From Acidobacteriaceae bacterium (GTDB lineage: Bacteria > Acidobacteriota > Terriglobia > Terriglobales > Acidobacteriaceae): a DNA stretch of 53,055 nucleotides. The stretch is taken from positions 1 to 53,055 of the forward strand of contig JASHRF010000065.1 in the NCBI GenBank assembly GCA_030037545.1, in the 5' to 3' direction. The position numbers and the translations under genes are program-made. Positions 9,001-17,189 of this stretch are shown here, piece by piece (the first letter of the stretch is position 1; each line of letters opens with the position of its first letter). The notes under the pieces are model-generated. The model did no database searches, had not been told where the DNA came from, and was given only the letters and a program-made list of their open reading frames with translations.

Positions 9001-11849
9001 TCCCTGGGAGTGAAGATCACTGAGAGCGTTTGCGCGCCCGCCGCCAGCACCACACCCGGCGCCGGAGAATAGTCGAACGTTCCAGGTACCGACGCCGTGG
9101 CGCAGAGCTGCCTGGCGCCCAGCGGCGTGCCGAATGTAACGGGTTCGGAAACCGGCCACTCGATGGCCGGCGTTGCCTTGGCCACACTAAGCGACAAGGT
9201 AGCCCGTGCTGCAGAGTAGTTCGCGCTGTCGGTGGGAGTGAACGTCACTGAGAGCGTATGCAATCCCGTCGGCAACACCGCGCCCGCCTCGGGAGAGTAG
9301 TCGAACGTTCCAGGGACTGATGCCGTGGCACAAAGTTGCCTGGCGCCCAGCCGCGTGCCGAATTTGATCGGTCTGGGAGCCGGCCATTCGAAGGTGGGCA
9401 TGGCCTTGGCGACTTTGAGTGTTACGGTGGCTTCTGCCGCGGCGTAGCTCTCAGTGTCCATTGGGGTGAACTTTAATGAGAGCGTATGCGTTCCCGCCGC
9501 CAGCACCGCGCCCGGCGCAGGAGAATAGTCGAAGGTTCCAGGTACTGACGCCACGGCACAGAACTGTGCGGCGCTGAGCGGCGTGCCGAATTGAATCGCT
9601 TTGGGGGTTGGCCACTCGATGACTGGCATCGCCCCGGCCACAGTAAGCGATACCGCGGCTTGTGCCGTGGTGTAGTTTGCGCCCTCCCTGGGCGTGAAAA
9701 TTACTGAGAGCTTGTGCGCTCCCGCCGCCAGCACCGCGCCCGGCGCGGGAGAGTATTCGAATCTTCCCGGTAACGGAGATGTGGCGCGGAGCTGTGCTTC
9801 ACTGAGTGGCGTGCCGTAGGGTATCGGATCGGGATTCGACCACTCAACAACCGGTGTCGCCTTGTCCACTTTCAGCGGCACAGTGGCTTCCGCCGTGGTG
9901 TAGTTTTCGCTGTCCGTAGGGGTGAAGGTTACTAAGAGCGTATGCGTTCCCGCCGCCAGCGCCGCGCCCGACGCGGGAGAGTATTCGAATCTTCCCGCTA
10001 ACGGAGACGTGGCACGGAGTTGCGCGTCACCAAGCGGAGTGCCGTAGGGGATCGGATCGGGGTTCGGCCAATCGATGACCGGGGTCGCCCTTTCCACATG
10101 GAGCTGCACAGCAGCTTCTGCGGTGGTGTAGTTTTCGCTGTCCGCAGGGATGAAGGTCACTGAGAGCGTATGCGTTCCCGCCGCCAGCGTCAGGCCCGGT
10201 GCGGCAGAGTATTCGAATCTTCCCGGTACCGGTGCCGTGGCGCCGAAGTGCGTGCTGCTGAGCGGCGTGCGGTAGGGAATCGGATCGGGGTTCGGCCAGT
10301 CGATGACCGGCGTCGCTCTTTCCACATGGAGCTGCACCGTGGCGTCTGCGGTGGCGTAGTTTTCGCTGTCCGCGGGGGTAAAGGTTACTGAGAGCGTGTG
10401 CGTTCCCGCCGGCATCACAGCCCCTGGAACGGGTGTGTAGACCAGGCTTCCCGGAGCCGATGCTTCAGCATTGAGCTGGGCCGTGGAAAGCGCCTCTCCG
10501 TAGGTCATCGGCGCGGGCGCCGGCCAAGCGATGGTCGGAGTCTGGCGCGCAATGGGCGAAGGCACAATCTGAATGCTCGACGAACGATCGTTGCCGGAAA
10601 CCTCCTCAGTAACAGCTCTACCGTAGCTCGCGGGGCCGAAACCCCGTTTTCTATCCTGTCTTTCCTGTGGAACTGGACTTCCGGCAATTGCGCCGGCCAT
10701 CTCCAGGCTCAGGCGCGAAATGCGTGTTTCCCCGCGCCCGGTTTGTCCGAGCTGCATCTCTCGTGCGGCGTCCGGATCGTCGGGAATCTTCCATCGCACC
10801 GGCCTGCCGAGGGCCTTGGTGATGACATCTTCGTTGACCCCTCCCATGCGGCGATTCTCAAACCGGTTGACCACAATTTCCAGGCTTGGACCACCCTCGG
10901 AGAAGAACTGTGAGATAAGGCGATTTGAATTTCGCAGCTCGGAGACGCCGGTCAGGGTGACAAGGTAAATGGTGGAGGCCTTCTTGAACAGAGAAGTTCC
11001 CAGCACATCTGTCCGCGATCCCACATCCACGATCACATGATCGAACTCGCGCCGCGCTACCGCGATCACCTTGTCGATAGCGTCTCCGCATCCCTCAAGC
11101 CCTGTAACTTTGCTGGGCGCCGCGAGCACGAATAGTCCCGAGCTATGCCTCACCAACAGCTCTTTGAGAAGATTCGTATCCAGGCGGTCGGCATTGCGGA
11201 TGGCGTCCTCCGTCGAATACTTTTCGGTGATCCCCAGGGTAAGTGCGGCGTCTCCAATGGGGAGAGCGAGATCGATCAGCAACGCTCTCTGGTTGGATTT
11301 TCGAGCCAGCGCGATGGCAAGATTGCAGGCCACCGTGGTAACGCCGGAGCCCCCTTTGGCGCAAAGACAGACCAGCAGCTGTCCCGCGGCAGCCCCCGCC
11401 GGGTTAGACTTGTCACGAATGAAGGCCGCGGTGCGATCGAGAGCTTCGGCCACAATGCCCGGCTCGAGGGGCAGGAGAAGATAATCGCGCGCTCCTGCAC
11501 GCATGTAGCGGATCGCCAGCTTGGTGTCGGCCCGCTCCGAATAGACCATGGTCGTCGAGACGTCGCTGGCCTTCACTCTCTCCACCAGATCGAGAGCGAT
11601 TTCCGGGTCACTGTCCAGGTCGAGGACGATCAAATCGAAAGACTGCTCCAGCAGCCATCGGAACTCATCGGGTCCGGCAGGGTAGGACTCGAACTCACGG
11701 ACATCGGCCCGGCGGTCCTCGGCAAGGGCCGAAGCCATAGCTCTGCGTCTCTCTCCGTCCGGTCCAATCAAGGCAATCGACAGAGATTCGGCTTCCATGG
11801 CGTCAAGGAGATATCTCGTGCCGAGATTTGGCGATACGTCTGTACTCAC
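6012..11849 (-). CDS. Giant fusion: receiver-like domain, CpaE/TadZ-type ATPase, 16 Ig-like repeats, TM helix, TonB C-terminal domain
   Basis: A 1945-residue protein. Residues about 20-140 resemble a response-regulator receiver (IVLDLDSDPE; MRAGARDYLLLPL). Residues about 158-385 are a MinD/CpaE-like ATPase with KGGSGVTT, which lacks the usual second P-loop Lys as CpaE/TadZ proteins do, plus LLIDLALPIGDAALTLG and HVIVDVGSRTD. Residues 437-1654 are 16 tandem Ig-like units of 75-77 residues (consensus P-IxWPxPxPIxYGTPL...FxYSPAPGAVLAAGTHTLSVTFTP). A linker leads to one membrane helix (residues about 1719-1738, preceded by ARKRW), a Pro-rich stretch, and a TonB C-terminal domain (YPPMAKEARVSGTVELQ ... 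AAVDAVRNWRYKPY). The start is GTG at 11849 with a GGAG 12 bases upstream; ATG at 11798 is an alternative. There are no Tad-pilus or TonB-system neighbours. Domain calls are firm; function is unknown. Confidence 0.85.
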   Translation of the reverse strand: MSTDVSPNLGTRYLLDAMEAESLSIALIGPDGERRRAMASALAEDRRADVREFESYPAGPDEFRWLLEQSFDLIVLDLDSDPEIALDLVERVKASDVSTTMVYSERADTKLAIRYMRAGARDYLLLPLEPGIVAEALDRTAAFIRDKSNPAGAAAGQLLVCLCAKGGSGVTTVACNLAIALARKSNQRALLIDLALPIGDAALTLGITEKYSTEDAIRNADRLDTNLLKELLVRHSSGLFVLAAPSKVTGLEGCGDAIDKVIAVARREFDHVIVDVGSRTDVLGTSLFKKASTIYLVTLTGVSELRNSNRLISQFFSEGGPSLEIVVNRFENRRMGGVNEDVITKALGRPVRWKIPDDPDAAREMQLGQTGRGETRISRLSLEMAGAIAGSPVPQERQDRKRGFGPASYGRAVTEEVSGNDRSSSIQIVPSPIARQTPTIAWPAPAPMTYGEALSTAQLNAEASAPGSLVYTPVPGAVMPAGTHTLSVTFTPADSENYATADATVQLHVERATPVIDWPNPDPIPYRTPLSSTHFGATAPVPGRFEYSAAPGLTLAAGTHTLSVTFIPADSENYTTAEAAVQLHVERATPVIDWPNPDPIPYGTPLGDAQLRATSPLAGRFEYSPASGAALAAGTHTLLVTFTPTDSENYTTAEATVPLKVDKATPVVEWSNPDPIPYGTPLSEAQLRATSPLPGRFEYSPAPGAVLAAGAHKLSVIFTPREGANYTTAQAAVSLTVAGAMPVIEWPTPKAIQFGTPLSAAQFCAVASVPGTFDYSPAPGAVLAAGTHTLSLKFTPMDTESYAAAEATVTLKVAKAMPTFEWPAPRPIKFGTRLGARQLCATASVPGTFDYSPEAGAVLPTGLHTLSVTFTPTDSANYSAARATLSLSVAKATPAIEWPVSEPVTFGTPLGARQLCATASVPGTFDYSPAPGVVLAAGAQTLSVIFTPRDSANYVTTEATVPLIVLAIPVIAWPSPDQITHGTPLSSKQLCATASVAGAFEYSPAPGEVMPAGTHRLSVIFTPTDSSKYASAQATVPLTVTAKAMPVIAWPHPDPIPYGTPLGETQLCATASVPGKFEYSVQPGAVLAAGTYTLSVTFTPRDSVNYAAAQAIVSLKVAKATPTIDWPAPQSMMDETPLSATQLCATAPVPGTFDYFPPAGVAPSPGTHTLSATFTPADGANYATTQATVPLTVVAKPKPAMAWPNPDPITYGTPLSPAQLCAAASVPGSFDYSHEPGVVLGAGTHTLSVTFTPRDRAKYALSEASVSLMVARATPSIEWPRPKGIQFGTQLSARQLCASASVPGKFEYSPEPGAVLAAGTHELSVIFTPEDGANYATAQGTVVLDVARATPAIEWPEPQPATFGTPLGARQLCATAPVPGTFDYFPAPGEMLAVGTHKLTVTFTPKDSTNYVTTQATVSLNVVVKPTPVIAWSNPDPIPYGTRLSVAQLCATASVPGRFDYSPAQDAVLAAGTHTLSATFTPGDSENFASTQTTVSLKVNRATPIIDWPTPKAIEPGTALSAVQLDAAAWVPGTFVYSPGVDEVLPQGTHTLTVTFTPSDSANYTTAQATVSLKVAAKTIPVIAWSNPDPIPCGRLLGPTQLCATASVPGTFDYSPARGAILAAGTHTLSVSFVPSDTETYRTTQATVMLQVEELPEPFSEPPKALRESDASQWLDPYDTTHEEPIASDRSTVDEAARFQPLPSSLEVAEKPNTARKRWIFAAVGACSILLILIFLVMDFRSGTKSAAAQPSVQPLPVATNTPLKSNPPKPTLRTLPASDKPTQVQTELMNDQLTAPAQIPRGVEKQTLDDAPPSTSIATAGLDGSGAMVSVFKGNAPRVVTVAPPAPSGPVTISAGVAVGLLIQKRLPIYPPMAKEARVSGTVELQATISKTGTIKDLHVVSGPDMLRQAAVDAVRNWRYKPYKLDNQPIDVETTISIVFSLGG
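6888..10542 (-). repeat. 16 tandem coding repeats (about 228 bp each) encoding Ig-like domains
   Basis: Within the giant fusion gene, 16 units of 75-77 codons follow head to tail. Each begins with (A)TPxIxWPxPxPI and ends with NYxTAxATVxLxV. Units 2-4 are closest to each other, as are 6, 7 and 13, which suggests stepwise internal duplication. Units 5-14 and 16 carry a Cys at the same place (QLCATASVPG); units 1-4 and 15 do not. This is coding repetition, not a CRISPR or satellite array. Confidence 0.95.
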
Positions 11850-12427
11850 GGTATTAAAGGGCTCCTTCGAAAACAGCGTCCCCTTTTGTCAACTCTCAAT
11901 CGGTCCTTTCTGGGAGTTGTACATATAACTTTCGTCTGTCTTCAACAAACAAAGAGACGAAGGACCTAATTCCCTGGGTAAAACTTCAATGTGATTCCAC
12001 AAATCCTATCTTCGGAGCAGTCTGCCGTTTTTTGAGTTAAATTATGGTACTTAGATAACCATAAGTATGCAGTACTAAGGTAATGGCTGCGATCATGCCC
12101 CGAAAACAGTGCAGTGGCCCTTCCTCAGTTGCGACGTCGGAAGGATTGCCTTGTCCAACTTCCCCAAAATCCTTGTGAAAGATGAGTGAAGCTCAGGCTC
12201 TGCGGGCAGTAAGGATATGACTTGAAGTTATTTATTTTGTTATATTTAAGAGGACATCCCGTTAAGGTTACCGAGCTGGAGGCTCTTTCATCTCACAAAC
12301 TTTGGGCCCGGATGCCATGCTGCCGAGTTCCGGGGCGGTGACATAAACTATAGTCATCACGCCAAGACCCAGGGAAAACTTCCTAGAAGATTTCCTTAGC
12401 CGTCAGGCGCACCCTTTCCTTTCACTC
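11850..12427. other. AT-rich intergenic region with an inverted repeat
   Basis: About 580 bp, noticeably more AT-rich than its surroundings, especially 12220-12255. It carries the upstream region of the giant fusion gene on its left. An inverted repeat TTATGGT-N9-ACCATAA lies at 12042-12064. No protein frame here looks real. I looked for a c-di-GMP riboswitch core next to the HD-GYP gene and did not find one by eye. Confidence 0.5.
12042..12064. promoter_or_regulatory. Inverted repeat, possible operator
   Basis: TTATGGT at 12042-12048 pairs with ACCATAA at 12058-12064 across a 9-bp AT-rich spacer. It lies about 200 bp upstream of the giant fusion gene, which is transcribed leftwards. Seven perfect base pairs with spacing near one helical turn fit a dimeric regulator site. 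There is no direct evidence of binding. Confidence 0.35.
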
Positions 12428-14929
12428 TCAAGCGCGAATTTGCACAACTTGCCTGTCGCGGGAATCGAATACGAGATGCAACTGCTGAGTGAGGCGCTGC
12501 GGCACCCGGTCCAGGTTCTCGTAGTGAAGTTGCTTGGCCGCGTACATCCTTCTGTCGGCTTCGGCCAGAAGCTGCTCGGCGTCGAATCCGTCTTGCGGGC
12601 AGAAAGCCGCCCCCACGCTTAGCGACAGGGAATCGTAACCGCATACCTCGCGGCCGGCACGCTGTGCGAAGGCGTTCAGGAGGCGGACCCTGTCCTCCAA
12701 TGCGCTCGGCAGCAGGTTGGGCGCGATGAGGACAAATTCATCGCCGCCCATGCGCGCCACGTAATCGTATTTGCGGCACGCCCCGCGCACCAGTTCGGCA
12801 AAAGTCTTGAGCACCTTGTCCCCTGCCAGGTGACCGTGGCAATCATTGATCTGCTTGAAGCCGTCCAAATCGCACACAAGGGTTGCGATCATCGAACCTT
12901 CCCGTTCGCAACGTACCAGTTCCTGATCCAAATGCACTGAAAGCGCCCGCGCATTCGCCATTCCAGTCAGGAAGTCGACCGTAGCCGAGTTTTCAGCTTC
13001 ACGATACTTCAAGGCGTTCTCGATGAAGAATGCAATCTTCGAAGTAATGACCTGCAGCACCCGCAGGTGGTCACTGGTGAACGCGTCGGCATCGGTCCGA
13101 TAGAGCGCTAACACTCCCACCAGACCATTGAAACCCTCAAGGGGAACAGCCAGAGTGGAGCGAAGGCCGGTAGAGTTCTTTGAGCCCTCTGGAAATCCAA
13201 TCTCGATCAAAGGATTCCCATTGACGATCGACTTCAGATTTTCTGCTACCCAGCCGCAGAGCCCCTGCCCCACGGGGATAGTCAGCGACGACAAGAGCCG
13301 GTAATCGTCCCCGCTCACGAATTCGGGGGTAAGCAAATTACCCTTGCGGATAAAGGCCACAATCGAGTCATACGGCACCAGCTTCCGTAGCCTCATCGCA
13401 ACCAGAGAGAGAGTTTCATCCAGGCTCAGGGAGTTTCCCAGATCCTGGCTCAGTTCGAAAAGGGTATGCGCCTCTTGTCGCGCGCAGGCGATGGAAGAAA
13501 GAAAGTCCACTGCACTGTCGCGCAGTCCGTCGATGTCGTGCTCGAAGCCGGCATCCGGCTTCTCGCCCCGTTCCACGATTTGGTTGAAGATCGGTGAACG
13601 GCCATCTCTATCGCTCAGCGATATGAGCGCATGGCGTTCCAATTCCCGGTAACGGCGCCGAAGAACTTCCACAACATTAGGGTCAAACGACGTACCGGCC
13701 TCTCTTTGAACCTGGTCCATGGCTTCATCCAAGGGAAGAGCTTTCCGATACTGGCGGTCGGAGGCAAGCGCGTCGAGGCAATCGACGGCGGTCAGGATGC
13801 GGGCGCCAAGAGGAATCTCTTCGCCCTTGAGGCCGTCCGGGTAACCGCTGCCATTCCACTTCTCGTGATGCGCTCTGACGATCGAAGCCACGGGATAAGG
13901 AAAACCGACTGTTTCCAGAATCGCAGCGCCCACGATGGGATGGATTTTCATCTTTTCAAATTCTTCAGGGGTAAGGCGGCTAGGCTTGTTAATGATCTGA
14001 TCGGGCACCGCCAGCTTGCCGATGTCGTGCAAAAGCGCAGCCGCCCTGAGAGCGTCCAGATCCATTCCTTGCAATCCCAGTTCCTTGCCGATCTCCACTG
14101 CATAGGCGCGCACCCGGTGCAGATGGCCGCTGGTGATGCGGTCCTTGGCCTCAATGGCCAGAGCCAGACCCTCAATGGTGCGCATGTGCAGATCGGAAAC
14201 TTCCTGGACGTGGGACGCTTCGATTTCGGCGCGCTGCTTAGCGTCCTCCAAACGGCCCAGGTAAAGCTGATAGGACCGATAGATCATGTACATGATGGGC
14301 ATGATCAACAGCCCGTTTTCCCAACCGAAATGGAGACTGAAGAAGTTGATCATTTCCACAATCGCGGCGCCGACAAGGTAATAAGGCAGCGACCAGAAGT
14401 GCGTCGTGGACCATACTTCGCGCAGGCGGCTTTGGCTGCTCAGCGCGATGGCGATGGCGACGGCATAGGTATTGACCAGGAAGTATGTGACGGTGGCCAT
14501 CATCAGCATGAGAAAAGTGATTTCATGCAGGATTACGGCCATCAGATGATAGGCGTAGTAGGTCAGCCAGACGGCGGAGGCAGTCATGCTGACTACATTG
14601 AAGATCACCTTTACGGGATCGGGTCTATGCTGCGGCTTCCATAAGCTCTGCGCCAACATCGCGCTGCAACCGATCAACAGGCACTCTGGCAGCGAGAGTT
14701 CCAGAACCGCGAGCAGCACCATGAGGAAGTTGACCGACATGTTGCTCTCGACGCCGGGCAGCCTTACTTTCATGGCGCTGGCCAGGACGGCGATCACAAG
14801 ATAACAGATAAACTTGAGCGGGTTATCGCAGTGCCAGTGTGCGAAGGATGTTATCAGAACCAAGGCTCCAATCGCAGCCGTGATGACGACATAAATCTTT
14901 GCGGAAAGGGGCATGGAATCGAGTTCCAT
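12428..14929 (-). CDS. Membrane-bound HD-GYP / GAF / GGDEF cyclic-di-GMP protein
   Basis: An 833-residue protein. Residues about 8-220 contain six to eight hydrophobic segments forming a membrane sensor region. Residues 250-420 are an HD-GYP phosphodiesterase with HDIGKL (301-306), HHE (354-356) and GYP (363-365) all present. Residues about 485-640 form a GAF domain. Residues about 650-800 are a diguanylate cyclase with intact GGDEF (728-732) and an RKYD inhibitory I-site five residues before it. Both synthesis and breakdown of c-di-GMP therefore look catalytically possible, which is uncommon; HD-GYP with GGDEF is rarer than EAL with GGDEF. It is divergent from the subtilase gene. ATG at 14914 is an alternative start. 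Confidence 0.92.
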   Translation of the reverse strand: MELDSMPLSAKIYVVITAAIGALVLITSFAHWHCDNPLKFICYLVIAVLASAMKVRLPGVESNMSVNFLMVLLAVLELSLPECLLIGCSAMLAQSLWKPQHRPDPVKVIFNVVSMTASAVWLTYYAYHLMAVILHEITFLMLMMATVTYFLVNTYAVAIAIALSSQSRLREVWSTTHFWSLPYYLVGAAIVEMINFFSLHFGWENGLLIMPIMYMIYRSYQLYLGRLEDAKQRAEIEASHVQEVSDLHMRTIEGLALAIEAKDRITSGHLHRVRAYAVEIGKELGLQGMDLDALRAAALLHDIGKLAVPDQIINKPSRLTPEEFEKMKIHPIVGAAILETVGFPYPVASIVRAHHEKWNGSGYPDGLKGEEIPLGARILTAVDCLDALASDRQYRKALPLDEAMDQVQREAGTSFDPNVVEVLRRRYRELERHALISLSDRDGRSPIFNQIVERGEKPDAGFEHDIDGLRDSAVDFLSSIACARQEAHTLFELSQDLGNSLSLDETLSLVAMRLRKLVPYDSIVAFIRKGNLLTPEFVSGDDYRLLSSLTIPVGQGLCGWVAENLKSIVNGNPLIEIGFPEGSKNSTGLRSTLAVPLEGFNGLVGVLALYRTDADAFTSDHLRVLQVITSKIAFFIENALKYREAENSATVDFLTGMANARALSVHLDQELVRCEREGSMIATLVCDLDGFKQINDCHGHLAGDKVLKTFAELVRGACRKYDYVARMGGDEFVLIAPNLLPSALEDRVRLLNAFAQRAGREVCGYDSLSLSVGAAFCPQDGFDAEQLLAEADRRMYAAKQLHYENLDRVPQRLTQQLHLVFDSRDRQVVQIRA

Positions 14930-15198
14930 GGGGCTCGCGCTCCTTTGCTACGTTCCCCTGGCTTGCCGCAAAGTGGGGACCCAATGCGTATCCTCATCTG
15001 CAAAAGCATGCGGATAGGTTTGCGAGCACGCCCAGTGTGATTCACATTCTAGGGCGCTTCCGATTCAATGTGATCTTCCCCGTTGGAGACAGAAACCGGC
15101 TCGAAAGTGCTACTTGCCGTAGGCCCAACGTGCTACGGCCAATCGCCACGATTCGCGGCAGAATAATGGAACCCGGAAAACCGGGACCAGGAGATGCA

Positions 15199-16989
15199 AT
15201 GACAGCCTCCCAAGGTAGAAGTTTTATATGGGGAAGAAAGCCTCTTCACATCTGCGCCTCGGTTCTAACCCTGATCACGTTGCTGCTGAGCGCCAACCTG
15301 GCCTACGCGGCCAATTCCAAAGTCTCCAGTGACCTGGCAGGGACGAACGCTTCCGGCCAGGTCGATGTCATCGTGCAGTTCAACCAGGCGCCGACTGCGG
15401 CATACCACCAGAAGGTGTTGAGCAGGGGGGGCACGCTCAAACGCGAGCTCGGCCAGTTCAAGGGCGCCGCTTACACGATGCCCGCTTCGGCAATTGACAG
15501 TCTTGCCGCCGATCCCGACGTTGTCTACATCTCGCCCGACCGTCCACTGCACGGTGCTGGCAGTTGGACCAACGACTACCATGAAATTACGACCAACGCT
15601 TACGACGCCTGGGCTCAGGGCCTTTGGGGCACGGGTATCGGCGTGGCAGTTATCGATAGCGGAATCGCCGATGTTTCCGACCTCACCCAATCGAACGTCG
15701 TCTACAAACAGAACTTTGTAGCCGGCTCCACGGGCACAAACGACCAGTATGGCCACGGCACGCACGTGTCCGGCATCCTCGCCGGCAACGCGTCCAATTC
15801 CCTGCGATCGAACGATTTCTACTCCTTTATGGGGATTGCGCCGGACGTGAATCTGATCAACCTCCGGGTGCTCGACCAGAATGGCAATGGCACCGACAGC
15901 CAGGTGATTGCGGCCATTCAGACGGCCATCCAGTTGCAGAACAAGTACAACATCCGCATCATCAATCTATCGCTGGGACGAGGGGTGTATGAAAGCTACA
16001 CTCAAGACCCGCTCTGCCAAGCGGTGGAGCAGGCTTGGAGGGCCGGCATCGTGGTGGTGGTTGCGGCAGGCAACGACGGCCGCAGCAACGCCGCGGGAAC
16101 CAACGGCTATGGCACCATCACCTCGCCGGGCAACGACCCTTATGTCATCACGGTGGGCGCCATGAATACCATGGGAACGCCGAGCCGCGACGACGACGTG
16201 CCCACGAGTTACACCTCCAAGGGCCCGACACTCTGGGACCAGGTGATTAAGCCGGACCTTGTGGCTCCCGGCAACCTGATCATCTCGCTCTACACCGCCC
16301 CGGAAACTCTGAATCAGGAGTATCCCGGCAACGAAATTCCCGTATCGCTCTATCAGACCAATGGCTGGAATACCCCATCCCCCTATTACTTCATCCTGAG
16401 CGGAACCAGCATGGCCACGCCCATGGTGAGCGGGGCCGTAGCTCTGATGTTGCAACAAGACTCCGCTTTGACTCCCGACCAGGTAAAAGCGCGGCTGATG
16501 CTGACTGCGTTCAAGAATCTTGTGCCGGAGGCCACGGTCACAGATTCGACTACGGGGCAGAGTTTCAACGTTCAGGCCGACCTCTTTACCGTCGGCGCCG
16601 GCTACCTGGATATCAATGCTGCTCTGTCCAGCACGTCGCTGGCTCCAGCGACGGTGGGCAGCGCCATGTCGCCTACCGCGACCGTGGACAACAGCGGAAA
16701 CATCGTCCTGGTGGCCAGCCCCAACTCCGTGCTCGGTGCTAACTCCGTCATCTGGGGCAACTCCGTCATCTGGGGTAACTCCGTCATCTGGGGGACCTCG
16801 GTTCTCAATGGGGCTGATGTCAGTGGTAACTCAGTGATATGGGGAACCAGCTCGTTGCTGGGTCAAAGTGTGATTTGGGGTACCAGCGCGGTGGACAGCA
16901 GCAGTGTGATTTGGGGCACGAGCGTGATTTGGGGAACCGATACTGCTGCGCCTGACTCGGAGGCTGGCGTCGTAGCCGACATACCGTAA
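15199..16989 (+). CDS. Secreted subtilisin-like serine protease (S8) with SVIWG hexapeptide tail
   Basis: A 596-residue preproprotein. The ATG at 15199 is preceded by CAGGAG at suitable spacing and opens onto a signal peptide (KPLHICASVLTLITLLLSA). An inhibitor I9-like propeptide follows (VDVIVQFNQAP...DPDVVYISPD). The catalytic triad is visible: Asp153 in AVIDSGIAD, His186 in GHGTHVSGILAGN and Ser404 in SGTSMATPMVSGA. The last 80 residues consist of six-residue repeats of the type [NTS]SVIWG. Such tails occur on acidobacterial subtilases, but I know of no assigned function. The frame is open further upstream, but without a plausible site or signal. Confidence 0.9.
   Translation: MTASQGRSFIWGRKPLHICASVLTLITLLLSANLAYAANSKVSSDLAGTNASGQVDVIVQFNQAPTAAYHQKVLSRGGTLKRELGQFKGAAYTMPASAIDSLAADPDVVYISPDRPLHGAGSWTNDYHEITTNAYDAWAQGLWGTGIGVAVIDSGIADVSDLTQSNVVYKQNFVAGSTGTNDQYGHGTHVSGILAGNASNSLRSNDFYSFMGIAPDVNLINLRVLDQNGNGTDSQVIAAIQTAIQLQNKYNIRIINLSLGRGVYESYTQDPLCQAVEQAWRAGIVVVVAAGNDGRSNAAGTNGYGTITSPGNDPYVITVGAMNTMGTPSRDDDVPTSYTSKGPTLWDQVIKPDLVAPGNLIISLYTAPETLNQEYPGNEIPVSLYQTNGWNTPSPYYFILSGTSMATPMVSGAVALMLQQDSALTPDQVKARLMLTAFKNLVPEATVTDSTTGQSFNVQADLFTVGAGYLDINAALSSTSLAPATVGSAMSPTATVDNSGNIVLVASPNSVLGANSVIWGNSVIWGNSVIWGTSVLNGADVSGNSVIWGTSSLLGQSVIWGTSAVDSSSVIWGTSVIWGTDTAAPDSEAGVVADIP
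16723..16935 (+). repeat. 18-bp coding repeats encoding SVIWG hexapeptides
   Basis: From 16723 the subtilase gene is built of 18-bp units, near identical at 16741-16794 (three copies of AACTCCGTCATCTGGGG plus one base), then diverging while keeping the peptide pattern NSVIWG, TSVLNG, NSVIWG, TSSLLG, QSVIWG, SSVIWG, TSVIWG. One 15-bp unit (ADVSG) breaks the register. Conserved Ile/Val, Trp and Gly every six residues suggests a beta-solenoid coil. Confidence 0.9.
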
Positions 16990-17054
16990 CGGAAGAGTTT
17001 CCGGGACGGTAAGCGTCATCAAATCGTCCACTCTCAAAGACCAGCGCTGAAGGG

Positions 17055-17088
17055 CATTGACTCGACTCAAACCAAGGTCGAGTCAATG
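17055..17088 (+). terminator. Hairpin between convergent subtilase and ABC operon
   Basis: CATTGACTCGAC at 17055-17066 pairs perfectly with GTCGAGTCAATG at 17077-17088 around a 10-base loop. A weak T-rich tail (TCTTTC) follows on the plus strand. It lies about 65 bp after the subtilase stop codon and before the end of the convergent ABC operon, and may serve both. Confidence 0.65.
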
Positions 17089-17189
17089 TCTTTCAGTATC
17101 CAAGTTTAACTGTCGATCGCCGCGAGGCGCGGGAGCGTGCCGTAGCGTACGCGGTTAGCCCGTTAGGCCAACCATCTTCTGCTGCGGGA

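Noticed and set aside
6888..10542. CRISPR-like or satellite array
   Set aside because: The 228-bp periodicity keeps frame and encodes Ig-like domains; there are no short palindromic repeats with unique spacers.
6012..11849. Tad-pilus assembly locus
   Set aside because: Only the CpaE/TadZ-like domain is present; no tadA, tadB, tadC, secretin or prepilin genes are nearby.
11850..12427. Cyclic-di-GMP riboswitch near the HD-GYP gene
   Set aside because: No recognisable GEMM core was found by eye, and this region lies downstream of the HD-GYP gene rather than in its leader.
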